Shown here one piece after another: positions 8,339 to 16,667 of a stretch of 64,000 nucleotides of DNA (positions are counted from its first letter, which is position 1; every line of letters begins with the position of its first letter). Both the position numbers and the translations under genes were made by a program. Under the pieces are notes generated by a model. The model did not search any database. It was not told where the DNA came from and was given only the letters and a program-made list of their open reading frames with translations. This stretch comes from Chitinophagaceae bacterium (GTDB taxonomy: Bacteria; Bacteroidota; Bacteroidia; Chitinophagales; Chitinophagaceae): the NCBI GenBank assembly GCA_019638475.1, contig JAHBTR010000004.1, positions 62,001 through 126,000 of the forward strand. Direction: 5' to 3'.

Positions 8339-9637
8339 TTATCTTCCCACACTCTCATAATGATAACCCATATCTTTTATTTGTTGCACTTCAAATAAAT
8401 TTCTTCCGTCAAAAATTACTTTGTTCTTTAAAGCAGTATTAATTTTTTCAAAATCAGGTGTACGAAACTCAGACCATTCTGTTGCTATAATTAAAGCATC
8501 TGCATTGGCTAAAGCATCGTACTGATTGTCTGCATAATTTATTTTATTGCCAATTAAATTCTGTACATTTTTTATAGCTTCAGGGTCATAGGCTGTTATA
8601 GTAGCACCTGCTGCTGTTAAAGCATCAATTACATATAAAGCAGGAGCTTCACGTATATCATCTGTATTTGGTTTGAAAGCCAAGCCCCATAATGCAAAAT
8701 GTTTTCCTTTCAAATCATTATTAAAATAGGTTTTTATTTTAGGAATAAGATGCAGCTTTTGTGCTTCATTTACTTCTTCCACAGCTTTCAAAATTTGAAA
8801 ATTGTATTTTACTTCTTCAGAAGATTTTATTAATGCTTGTACATCTTTAGGAAAACAACTTCCACCATAACCAATACCAGGGAATAAAAATCTTTTTCCT
8901 ATTCTATCATCACTACCAATGCCTCTTCTTACCATATCCACATCAGCACCTAAGCGTTCACAGAGTTGTGCAATCTCATTCATGAATGAAATTTTTGTAG
9001 CCAAAAAAGAATTAGCAGCATACTTGGTAAGCTCTGCACTTTTTTCATCCATAAAAATTATAGGATTTCCCTGACGTACATAAGGAGCATACAAATCTCC
9101 CATTAGTTTTTTAGCTCTTTCAGATGAAGTGCCAATAACCACTCTATCAGGTTTCATAAAATCATCTACGGCAACACCTTCTCGTAAAAATTCAGGATTG
9201 CTTACTACATCAAAAGCTACTTTTGCATTTTCTGCAATGGCAGCATGTACTTTTTCTGCTGTGCCTACGGGTACAGTACTTTTATCTACAATTACTTTAT
9301 AATCTGTAATAATTTTTCCTAAATCTTTGGCTACGCCTAATACATATTTTAAATCTGCACTTCCATCTTCACCAGGGGGTGTGGGCAATGCAAGAAAAAC
9401 AATAGCAGCATCTTGTACACCTTCTGCTAAATTGGTAGTAAATTTTAAACGTTCTTCTTTTAAATTTCTTAAAAATAATTTTTCAAGTCCAGGTTCGTAA
9501 ATAGTTATTTCACCATTGGAAAGTTTGGTTACTTTGTTTTGGTCAATGTCTATACAAGTAACAGTATTGCCTGTTTCTGCAAAACAAGTTCCTGAAACCA
9601 ATCCTACATATCCTGTTCCTACAACTGCAATTTTCAT
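8339..9637 (-). CDS. ugd: UDP-glucose 6-dehydrogenase
   Basis: This NAD-dependent enzyme oxidises UDP-glucose to UDP-glucuronate. The 432-residue protein begins with the Rossmann motif KIAVVGTGYVGLVSG, has the family residues in NPEFLREGVAV, and carries the catalytic cysteine in GYGGSCFPKD (Cys261). The length is typical. Its product feeds the adjacent UDP-xylose synthase and could also serve glucuronate incorporation in the polysaccharide. The sequence is of the UDP-glucose type, not the WbpA/WecC type that acts on UDP-N-acetylhexosamines. It lies 24 bases downstream of the aminotransferase gene on the same strand. Confidence 0.94.
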   Translation of the reverse strand: MKIAVVGTGYVGLVSGTCFAETGNTVTCIDIDQNKVTKLSNGEITIYEPGLEKLFLRNLKEERLKFTTNLAEGVQDAAIVFLALPTPPGEDGSADLKYVLGVAKDLGKIITDYKVIVDKSTVPVGTAEKVHAAIAENAKVAFDVVSNPEFLREGVAVDDFMKPDRVVIGTSSERAKKLMGDLYAPYVRQGNPIIFMDEKSAELTKYAANSFLATKISFMNEIAQLCERLGADVDMVRRGIGSDDRIGKRFLFPGIGYGGSCFPKDVQALIKSSEEVKYNFQILKAVEEVNEAQKLHLIPKIKTYFNNDLKGKHFALWGLAFKPNTDDIREAPALYVIDALTAAGATITAYDPEAIKNVQNLIGNKINYADNQYDALANADALIIATEWSEFRTPDFEKINTALKNKVIFDGRNLFEVQQIKDMGYHYESVGR

Positions 9638-9661
9638 AATATCCTTTTAATTTTTAGTTTT

Positions 9662-10792
9662 TTATTGATTAATAAAATTAGACACTTCTGTTGTTATATA
9701 ATTTAATTGTTCTTCGTCTAATTCTGTGTGCATGGGTAAGCTGATAACTCTTTCAGTTAGCCAATCTGTAATTTCTAAATGATATTCTCCTGCTCCAAAT
9801 GTTTCAAAAACTTTTTGTCTGTGTGCTGGTACTGGATAATATATCATAGAAGGAATTTTCTTTTCTGCTAAATATGTATGCAAAGCATCTCTATTTACTC
9901 CATCTAATATCAATGTATATTGATGATATACATGTGAACAATATGATGCTACATAAGGAGTAGTAATTTTTGGATGATTGGCAAATGCTTTATTATAAAA
10001 ATTGGCAGCATTTTGTCTTGCATGTATATAAGTATCTAAGTGTTTTAATTTTACCTGCAATACTGCTGCTTGTATAGCATCTAATCTTGAATTGCAACCA
10101 ACCAAATCATGATAGTAACGAACTTTTTGTCCATGATTGGCAATCATTTTTAATTTTTCTGCCAATGCTGCATCGTTGGTAAATATTGCTCCACCATCGC
10201 CATAAGCTCCTAAGTTTTTACTTGGATAAAAAGAAGTGCAACCTATATGCCCAATAGTGGCTGTTTTCTTTACTGTTCCATTTTTAAAAGTATAATTACA
10301 GCCAATACCTTGTGCATTATCTTCTACTACAAATAAATTATGCTCCTCTGCTATTTGCATAATTTCTTCCATAGGTGCTGCATGACCATATAAATGAACA
10401 GGCACAATAGCTTTTGTTTTTGGCGTAATCGCTTTTCTTATTGCATCGGGATTGATACAAAAAGTTTTAGGGTCAACCTCTACAAAAACAGGTTTTAATT
10501 GTAGCAATGCTACTACTTCTGTTGTGGCTATATAAGTAAATGATGGAGTAATTACTTCATCACCTGGTTGTAAGCCTAAAGCCATTAAAGCTATTTGCAA
10601 AGCATCTGTTCCATTACCACAAGTAATAGTATAACTACTGCCATGATAATTATTTAGTGCTGTTGCAAAATCATTAACTTTTTGCCCACCAATATACATG
10701 GCACTATCTAATACTTCTTGTATTCCTTTATCTACTTCTTCTTTAATTTTTAGATACTGTGTTTTAGTATCTACCATTTGAATAGGCTTCAT
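9662..10792 (-). CDS. DegT/DnrJ/EryC1/StrS sugar aminotransferase (WbpE-like)
   Basis: A PLP-dependent nucleotide-sugar aminotransferase of 376 residues with the PLP lysine at Lys192 in FYPSKNLGAYGDGGAIF, the cofactor-contacting EDNAQGIG (157-164) and a GTDALQIAL segment. The FYPSKNLG-AYGDGG form resembles WbpE/WlbC enzymes that aminate the 3-position of UDP-3-keto-GlcNAc uronate. This would complement the wbpB-like (41437) and wbpD-like (37191) genes. Other 3- or 4-aminotransferases share these features, so the exact substrate is inference. It is the first gene of the minus-strand unit, behind the promoter element at 10813-10820. Confidence 0.85.
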   Translation of the reverse strand: MKPIQMVDTKTQYLKIKEEVDKGIQEVLDSAMYIGGQKVNDFATALNNYHGSSYTITCGNGTDALQIALMALGLQPGDEVITPSFTYIATTEVVALLQLKPVFVEVDPKTFCINPDAIRKAITPKTKAIVPVHLYGHAAPMEEIMQIAEEHNLFVVEDNAQGIGCNYTFKNGTVKKTATIGHIGCTSFYPSKNLGAYGDGGAIFTNDAALAEKLKMIANHGQKVRYYHDLVGCNSRLDAIQAAVLQVKLKHLDTYIHARQNAANFYNKAFANHPKITTPYVASYCSHVYHQYTLILDGVNRDALHTYLAEKKIPSMIYYPVPAHRQKVFETFGAGEYHLEITDWLTERVISLPMHTELDEEQLNYITTEVSNFINQ

Positions 10793-10812
10793 ATATTATT
10801 TTTAAACGGCAG

Positions 10813-10820
10813 CAAAGGTA
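10813..10820 (-). promoter_or_regulatory. -7 promoter element (TACCTTTG, minus strand) for the nucleotide-sugar unit
   Basis: Read on the minus strand, TACCTTTG matches TAnnTTTG and ends 20 bases before the aminotransferase ATG at 10792, predicting a leader of about 16 bases. It is one of two divergent promoter-like elements in the 247-base region between this gene and lysS. Confidence 0.55.
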
Positions 10821-11007
10821 TTAGAAAAAATAATAGATTTAGTAGTGGGGCTGATTTTATCCCAAATTGGATTTGGGCGTTATAGGAAACTCCTAACTGA
10901 TTAATGAGTGCTTATAGTCTTTTCTATTTGTACATACCTTAATAGTGCTATTGGCTATTCTTCATTGTAGGCATTCTTAAACATAAGAATTATTGTAAGC
11001 TACACCT

Positions 11008-11015
11008 TACTTTTG
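11008..11015 (+). promoter_or_regulatory. -7 promoter element (TACTTTTG) for lysS
   Basis: TACTTTTG fits TAnnTTTG and lies 24 bases upstream of the lysS ATG at 11040, which predicts a leader of about 20 bases. No convincing -33 element was found at the standard distance. Confidence 0.5.
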
Positions 11016-11039
11016 CACTTCTTTTAAAATATTATATCA

Positions 11040-12563
11040 ATGAGTAGGCAATTAAGTGAACAAGAAATTATTCGCAGAGAAAAATTAGCTAAAATTCAAG
11101 AAGCTGGTATCAATCCTTTTCCAGCAGCATTGTATCCTGTCAATTCTTTTTCTACAAATATTAAAGAAAATTTTTCTGAAGAAAAGAAAGATGATTTTAC
11201 CAATGTGTGTGTAGCAGGAAGAATTATGAGTATTAATGATAAAGGAAAAGTTTTCTTTATAAAAATACAAGATAGTAAAGGCATTATTCAACTATATGTA
11301 AAAAGAGATGAAATATGCCCAACAGAAGATAAAAGTTTTTGGGATACTGTGATAAAACATGGGTTAGACCTTGGCGATATTATTGGTTGTTCTGGTTTTG
11401 TATTTATTACCAAAACTGGTGAAACATCTATTCATGCACAAACCATTACTCTATTAACCAAAAGCATAAAACCTTTACCTGTTGTAAAAAGAGATGAAGA
11501 AGGTAATGTTTTTGATGAAGTTACAGACCCTGAATTTAGATATAGACAACGCTATGCAGATTTAATCATCAATCCATCAGTAAAAGAAACTTTTGTAAAA
11601 AGAACAAAACTGATAAACACTATGCGTAATTTTTTAAATGAGCATGGAGCATTAGAAGTTGATACACCTGTATTGCAAGCAATTCCTGGTGGTGCTGCTG
11701 CAAGACCATTTATTACACATCACAATGCTTTAGATGTTCCTTTTTATTTAAGAATTGCTAATGAATTGTATTTAAAAAGATTGATAGTAGGAGGGTTTGA
11801 TTGGGTGTATGAGTTTAGCAGGAATTTTAGAAATGAAGGAATGGATAGAACACATAATCCTGAGTTTACTATTTTAGAATGGTACACAGCTTACAAAGAT
11901 TATTATTGGATGATGGAAATAACAGAGCAATTACTTGAAAAAGTTGCTATTGAATTACATGGTACAACAGAATTGCAAATAGGTTCTCAAACCATCAATT
12001 TTAAAGCACCATATAAACGTATGTCTATTTTTGATGCCATAAAAGAAAATACTGGTATTGATGTAAGTGATTTAGATGAAGCAGGATTAAGAGATGTGTG
12101 TAAACAATTAAACATTGATGTACCACCAACTATTGGAAAAGGAAAATTAATAGATGAAATTTTTAGTGCTACCAGTGAGCATACTTTTATTCAACCTACT
12201 TTTATTATTGATTATCCTGTAGAGATGAGTCCACTAACTAAAAAACACAGAAACAAAAAAGGCTTAGTAGAACGCTTTGAATTAATGGTAAATGGAAAAG
12301 AAATTGCTAATGCTTATAGTGAATTAAATGACCCAATAGACCAACGTGAACGCTTTGAAGAACAAGTAAAATTAATGGAACGTGGTGATGATGAAGCCAT
12401 GTTTATTGATTATGATTTTTTAAGAGCATTAGAATATGGAATGCCACCAACAAGTGGTATAGGCATTGGTATAGATAGATTGGTTATGTTAATGACCAAT
12501 CAACCAAGTATTCAAGATGTGTTATTGTTTCCTCAAATGCGACCTGAAAAAATGGACAATTAA
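11040..12563 (+). CDS. lysS: Lysyl-tRNA synthetase, class II
   Basis: The enzyme charges tRNA-Lys with lysine. The 507-residue protein has the N-terminal OB-fold anticodon-binding domain (VAGRIMSINDKGKVFFIKIQD and following) and the class II catalytic core: motif 1 around residues 190-215, motif 2 RNFRNEGMDRTHNPEF, and motif 3 GIGIGIDRLVMLMT near the C-terminus. The length is normal for bacterial LysS. The next gene starts three bases after the stop, so translation may be coupled. Confidence 0.96.
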   Translation: MSRQLSEQEIIRREKLAKIQEAGINPFPAALYPVNSFSTNIKENFSEEKKDDFTNVCVAGRIMSINDKGKVFFIKIQDSKGIIQLYVKRDEICPTEDKSFWDTVIKHGLDLGDIIGCSGFVFITKTGETSIHAQTITLLTKSIKPLPVVKRDEEGNVFDEVTDPEFRYRQRYADLIINPSVKETFVKRTKLINTMRNFLNEHGALEVDTPVLQAIPGGAAARPFITHHNALDVPFYLRIANELYLKRLIVGGFDWVYEFSRNFRNEGMDRTHNPEFTILEWYTAYKDYYWMMEITEQLLEKVAIELHGTTELQIGSQTINFKAPYKRMSIFDAIKENTGIDVSDLDEAGLRDVCKQLNIDVPPTIGKGKLIDEIFSATSEHTFIQPTFIIDYPVEMSPLTKKHRNKKGLVERFELMVNGKEIANAYSELNDPIDQRERFEEQVKLMERGDDEAMFIDYDFLRALEYGMPPTSGIGIGIDRLVMLMTNQPSIQDVLLFPQMRPEKMDN

Positions 12564-12566
12564 ATT

Positions 12567-13106
12567 ATGTCAATAGTTGAATTTACTTTCTATATAAAAA
12601 ATACACGCAAAAAGCAACTATGGCTATTGGCTTATGGTTTATTGATAGTGAATGCACTATTGTTTTTTTTATTTGCTTTAAAACTGATTTTTCATAAATG
12701 GATATTTATACCTGCTTCTTTTGCTTTTGCAATAGCACTATTTGGATTACTTTATAAAAATAAAACATCTTTTTTATATAAAATTGGAGCAGTTATAGTT
12801 TGCATTGGTTGGATTAAATTAAGCTATTTTTGGTTAGCTATTGTAATGATTATATTATTAAGCATTGTAGAGTATATAGCAAAAGATACAACACTTATAT
12901 TCAATCAATCTGCAATAATGCTGAAAGCTGTTTTAAATAAAAAATATCAGTGGAATGAATTACAAAATGTTGTTTTAAAAGATGGGCTATTAACTATTGA
13001 TTTTAGAAATAATAAATTGCTTCAATTAGAAATTGATAATTTAATCAATGAAAAAGAGTTTAATGAATTTTGCCAACAACAGTTAACTAATCAATCAACA
13101 GTATAA
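12567..13106 (+). CDS. Hypothetical membrane protein
   Basis: I do not recognise a named family for this 179-residue protein. It starts three bases after lysS. It shows a basic N-terminus (NTRKKQLW), about four hydrophobic segments between residues 19 and 115 that look membrane-spanning, and a soluble C-terminal part. The C-terminal pattern TLIFNQSAIMLKAVL...QWNELQNVVLKDGLLTIDFRNNKLLQLEID resembles the short PH-like domains that follow membrane segments in many bacterial small proteins; that is a weak inference. It is tightly placed between lysS and a radical SAM gene. Confidence 0.75.
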   Translation: MSIVEFTFYIKNTRKKQLWLLAYGLLIVNALLFFLFALKLIFHKWIFIPASFAFAIALFGLLYKNKTSFLYKIGAVIVCIGWIKLSYFWLAIVMIILLSIVEYIAKDTTLIFNQSAIMLKAVLNKKYQWNELQNVVLKDGLLTIDFRNNKLLQLEIDNLINEKEFNEFCQQQLTNQSTV

Positions 13107-13115
13107 ATACATACA

Positions 13116-14414
13116 ATGCTACAACACTCTCCCTATTTATTATATTCAGATGGTAAAGGAAATATTTTTGAAGATACTTCTTTATATGCCACAGGTCGTG
13201 CAGGTTGGGATGCATTTGAAGTTGAATTGGATAATTGGATTGAACTGCCAGAAGGAGGTAATTTATATGAACTACCAGGAAGAAAAGGAATTGGCATTGA
13301 TGTTCAAACAGGCAATATGCGTTTGTGTGATAAAGGTTGGGCTGTAGCAGCTTTTATACCTCCTGCACATACAAGTTTATTTTTAGCTTCTTTTGAAACT
13401 GATAAAGATGCACCCACACTTCCCTTATTTTGTTATACAGCAGCAGGTTGGCATAATAATAAAACTTATGTAACTGCTGTAAGAGTAGAAAAAGATATTC
13501 GTCAGGAGTGTGCAGGTTATGATGAAAAAGAAATAGCATCTGGTAGTCAATGGTTGTTGCAACAATATCCTCAAAACAGATTGGTAAAGCATTTAATGCA
13601 AACTTGCTGCATGACATATCATTGTCCTGCTGCAAGAAATTTTTCTATGCACAGATGGGAGTGTCCTGTTCCTGCTTCTCCTGCTTGTAATGCAAATTGT
13701 TTTGGCTGTGTTTCATTTCAACCAAAAGAAGAAGATATTACATCGCCACAAGATAGATTAACTTTTAAACCAACTGTAGAAGAAATTGTTGAATACACTG
13801 TACCGCATTTAATAAATGCTCCTTATCCTATTATTAGTTTTGGTCAAGGTTGCGAGGGAGAACCTTTATTGATGTGGGAAACAATAGAAAAATCTATTAT
13901 AGAAATAAGAAAACATACAAATAAAGGCAGTATAAACATTAATACAAATGGTTCAAAGCCAGATGCTGTAAAAAAATTATTTGATGCAGGATTAAACAGT
14001 ATAAGAGTTAGCATTAATAGTGCAAGAAAAGAAATATACACTCATTATTATCGTCCAAACAATTATACTTTTGAAGATATTGTTCAAAGCCTTAAAGTAG
14101 CAAGTGATAATGGAGGTTGGAGTAGTATTAATTACTTTGTTTTCCCTGGTATGACAGATAGTGTAGAAGAATATGAGGCATTGAGAAAGTTAATTATAGA
14201 TACAGATTTAAAAATGATACAATGGAGAAATTTTAATATTGACCCTGATTGGTATTTAGGTTTAATAGGTATAACTGAAACAACTGAAATAATAGGCATC
14301 AAGCAAATGATGCAATTAATACATGATGAATTTCCATCAGTAAAGTTTGGTTATTTCAATCCGCCCATTGAAAGAATAAAAGGAAATTTTGAAATAGATT
14401 TTGCTCATCATTAG
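13116..14414 (+). CDS. Radical SAM protein, function unknown
   Basis: The CX3CX2C motif of radical SAM enzymes is at Cys191, Cys195 and Cys198 (CNANCFGC), unusually far into the 432-residue protein, after an N-terminal region of about 180 residues containing more cysteines (CC at 164-165, Cys170, Cys183) that could hold a second cluster. SAM-binding landmarks follow: SFGQGCEGEPLL (the GGE-like motif) and INTNGSKPDAVKKLFDAGLNSIRVSI. It resembles uncharacterised Bacteroidota and Chlorobi radical SAM proteins of about 430 residues. The substrate is unknown. It lies 9 bases after the membrane protein gene. Confidence 0.85.
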   Translation: MLQHSPYLLYSDGKGNIFEDTSLYATGRAGWDAFEVELDNWIELPEGGNLYELPGRKGIGIDVQTGNMRLCDKGWAVAAFIPPAHTSLFLASFETDKDAPTLPLFCYTAAGWHNNKTYVTAVRVEKDIRQECAGYDEKEIASGSQWLLQQYPQNRLVKHLMQTCCMTYHCPAARNFSMHRWECPVPASPACNANCFGCVSFQPKEEDITSPQDRLTFKPTVEEIVEYTVPHLINAPYPIISFGQGCEGEPLLMWETIEKSIIEIRKHTNKGSININTNGSKPDAVKKLFDAGLNSIRVSINSARKEIYTHYYRPNNYTFEDIVQSLKVASDNGGWSSINYFVFPGMTDSVEEYEALRKLIIDTDLKMIQWRNFNIDPDWYLGLIGITETTEIIGIKQMMQLIHDEFPSVKFGYFNPPIERIKGNFEIDFAHH

Positions 14415-14446
14415 TTGTATAATTTGAATTAAATTTTTATTGAACT

Positions 14447-15547
14447 ATGTACAAACTATTATTATTTTTATTATGCTGCGTTCAAATAAATTTTGCACAA
14501 GCTCAAAGCCTTTTCATTGTTAATAAAGATTCAACAGTTTTTACTTTAACAGAAGCAGGTGCATTGCATCTTGCCACATTACCTTTAAAATGTTTAGATG
14601 TTGAATATCCTAATAAAACAAGCCATACTTCCTTATCTAAAGAAAATCATATTCTTACACCAAAAGAATTGCATCCTGCATTTTATGGTTGTTTTGATTG
14701 GCATAGTTGTGTGCATGGACATTGGATGTTAGTTAAACTATTAAAACAATTTCCTAATTTAAAAGAAGCAGGAAAAATTAGAACGGCTATTGCAAAAAAT
14801 ATTACTACATCAAATATTGAAGCAGAATTACAATACTTCCACTCCCCTATAGCAAAAACTTGGGAAAGAACTTATGGCTGGGCATGGTTATTAAAATTGC
14901 AACAAGAATTGATAAGTTTTAATGATAAAGATGCTATAGCTTGGAGCAAAGCATTACAACCTCTTTGCGATACAATAGTTAATATGTGGATGCAATATTT
15001 ACCCAAACAAACATATCCTAATCGTACAGGTGTACATCCTAATACTGCATTTGGTTTGGTCTTAGCATTAGATTATGCAAGGGCAGCAAAGCATAAAGTA
15101 TTTGAAAGTGCTATTACCAAAGCTGCTATAGATTTATTTTTGAAAGATAGTAATGCACCAGCACTTTGGGAGCCAAATGGTACTGATTTTTTATCTCCAG
15201 CTTTAGAAGAAGCAGATTTAATGAGAAGAATATTACCTCAAAAAGAATTTATCATTTGGTTCAATAACTTTTTACCACAAAAATCTTTAGAACATTTATT
15301 ACAATTACCAGAAGTTAGCGATAGAAGTGATTATCAAATTGTACATTTAGATGGCTTACATTTTAGTCGTAGTTGGTGTATGAAGGGTATAGCAAATGCC
15401 TTACCTAAAAATGATGCAAGAAAAAAACTTTTGCAAGTGGGTGCCATACAGCATTTAGCCAAAAGTTTGCCTCATATAGTTAGTGGAAATTATGGTGGTG
15501 AACATTGGTTGGCAAGTTTTGCTGTTTATGCACTAACAGAACAGTAA
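14447..15547 (+). CDS. DUF2891 family protein, exported
   Basis: The 366-residue protein begins with a signal peptide (MYKLLLFLLCCVQINFAQAQ) and contains the DUF2891 hallmark HPAFYGCFDWHSCVHGHWMLVKLL, followed by repeated helical segments (ERTYGWAWLLKLQQEL; TYPNRTGVHPNTAFGLVLALDYA; SPALEEADLMRRIL) that suggest an alpha/alpha-barrel like those of glycan-active enzymes. No biochemical role is established for the family as far as I know. It probably acts in the periplasm. It ends the lysS run of genes; the 339-base region behind it contains the promoter of the polysaccharide locus. Confidence 0.85.
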   Translation: MYKLLLFLLCCVQINFAQAQSLFIVNKDSTVFTLTEAGALHLATLPLKCLDVEYPNKTSHTSLSKENHILTPKELHPAFYGCFDWHSCVHGHWMLVKLLKQFPNLKEAGKIRTAIAKNITTSNIEAELQYFHSPIAKTWERTYGWAWLLKLQQELISFNDKDAIAWSKALQPLCDTIVNMWMQYLPKQTYPNRTGVHPNTAFGLVLALDYARAAKHKVFESAITKAAIDLFLKDSNAPALWEPNGTDFLSPALEEADLMRRILPQKEFIIWFNNFLPQKSLEHLLQLPEVSDRSDYQIVHLDGLHFSRSWCMKGIANALPKNDARKKLLQVGAIQHLAKSLPHIVSGNYGGEHWLASFAVYALTEQ

Positions 15548-15639
15548 AAAATACTTTTATGATGGCTATTTACATTAAGATATAATCAAAATATTTTATG
15601 TATTATACTAAAAATAGCTATACCAATTAAAATTTACCC

Positions 15640-15647
15640 TATATTTG
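15640..15647 (+). promoter_or_regulatory. -7 promoter element (TATATTTG) for the polysaccharide locus
   Basis: TATATTTG matches TAnnTTTG. It is the only good element in the 339-base gap before the first export gene and would give a transcript with a leader of about 230 bases. All following genes to the end of the window are on the same strand, so this may be the main promoter. Confidence 0.55.
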
Positions 15648-15819
15648 CAACTCGCAAAAATAAACAGTTGCAATTTTATTTATAAGTAATTGTTTATTAA
15701 TGTGTTATAGAACAATAAATTTTCGGAATTTTGAATAATTTTTTATATAAACAGACATACGGGCAAGTAATATCTTAATCATTATTTCCTGCTATTTCTG
15801 TTTTTTTTTGAGCATATAA

Positions 15820-15849
15820 TAACCTAATATGTGGGTTACTTGGCGGAGC
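15820..15849 (+). promoter_or_regulatory. Leader hairpin followed by an ops-like octamer
   Basis: A TAACC (15820-15824) / GGTTA (15834-15838) stem is followed by TTGGCGGAGCTTTTT. GGCGGAGC differs from the core of the RfaH-recruiting ops element (GGCGGTAGC) by one missing base. Long surface-polysaccharide operons often need NusG-paralogue antitermination through leader elements. No such paralogue gene is in the window, so this is suggestive only. Confidence 0.3.
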
Positions 15850-15886
15850 TTTTTATTTACTGAAAATTTTTACTTATTACTTTAAT

Positions 15887-16645
15887 ATGAAACAATTTCT
15901 TTTTGCATTATTTAGCACTGTTTTATTAGTTGGCTGCTCTAATATTAAGAAGTTAGAAAAAGAGTATCAATTATTTCAAACAGGTTTTGACAGTTTAAGC
16001 AATTATTCTTACAAAGAACTAACATTGAAAGAAGGCGATAAAATAAGCATCAAAGCTTATACAATGGCAACTGCCAGTCAAGAACAAGCAGGGCTTTTTA
16101 ATGTTTTAGGCAATAATGGAATATATATTATTGATAAAAATGGCAAAATTGAGTTACCAAAAATTGGCTTTCTAAAAGTTGTTGGGCTTACTTGTAAGCA
16201 ATTAGAAGAATTGGTAACGAATGCTTGGAGCAAGTATATTAAAGATATTTCTGTTAATGTGCAATTTCAAGAATTTTCTGTAAATGTGTTAGGAGAAGTT
16301 AAAAGTGAAGGAATAAAAACTTTTAAAACAGAAAGAGTAACCATTTTAGATGCTATAGCACAATCAGGGGGTTTATCTGAAGATGGTAAAAGAAGTAATG
16401 TATTAGTTGTTAGAGAAGATAATGGACAAAGAAAAAGTTATTATATGGATTTAAGAGAGGCAAATTTTTACGAATCGCCAGCCTTTCAGTTACAGCAAAA
16501 CGATATGATTTATGTAAGTGCAAATGAAAGAAAATTTAAGAAAATGAGAGATATAGAATTTAGAAATAATATGCAGCCTTTAATGCAAGTTGTTAGTATT
16601 TCTCTTAGCCTAATTAACTTTTTTATATTGTTAGGCAGAAGGTAA
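15887..16645 (+). CDS. Polysaccharide export lipoprotein (Wza-like)
   Basis: The 252-residue protein has a lipoprotein signal with lipobox LVGC (Cys17), a poly_export domain (KEGDKISIKAYTM...ELPKIGFLKVVGLT, about residues 45-125) and one SLBB-type domain (VNVLGEVKSEGIKTFKTERVTILDAIAQSGGL, about 128-200), and ends in a hydrophobic helix (VVSISLSLINFFILLGRR). It should form, or be part of, the outer-membrane export channel for the polysaccharide. It is shorter than E. coli Wza, as is common in Bacteroidota. The tyrosine autokinase gene follows after 22 bases. Confidence 0.9.
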   Translation: MKQFLFALFSTVLLVGCSNIKKLEKEYQLFQTGFDSLSNYSYKELTLKEGDKISIKAYTMATASQEQAGLFNVLGNNGIYIIDKNGKIELPKIGFLKVVGLTCKQLEELVTNAWSKYIKDISVNVQFQEFSVNVLGEVKSEGIKTFKTERVTILDAIAQSGGLSEDGKRSNVLVVREDNGQRKSYYMDLREANFYESPAFQLQQNDMIYVSANERKFKKMRDIEFRNNMQPLMQVVSISLSLINFFILLGRR

Positions 16646-16667
16646 CTTTTATAAATTTTTTAAGCAA

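Larger units (their letters stand above)
15548..15886. other. Gene-free region: promoter and long leader of the polysaccharide locus
   Basis: The first 90 bases are AT-rich with an imperfect long inverted repeat (GGCTATTT and AAATAGCT) that is too loosely spaced to call a terminator. A -7 element lies at 15640-15647. The next roughly 230 bases to the ATG at 15887 would be a long untranslated leader with a T9 run near 15802, a small TAACC/GGTTA hairpin (15820-15838) and a GC-rich octamer GGCGGAGC (15842-15849). I see no open reading frame of interest and no RNA gene. Confidence 0.6.

Noticed and set aside
8339..9637. WbpA-type UDP-GlcNAc dehydrogenase
   Set aside because: The sequence is of the UDP-glucose dehydrogenase type and its neighbour is a UDP-glucuronate decarboxylase, so UDP-glucose is the better substrate call.
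15560..15625. Possible terminator made from GGCTATTT and AAATAGCT
   Set aside because: The arms are separated by more than 30 bases of AT-rich sequence and no T run follows at the right place.
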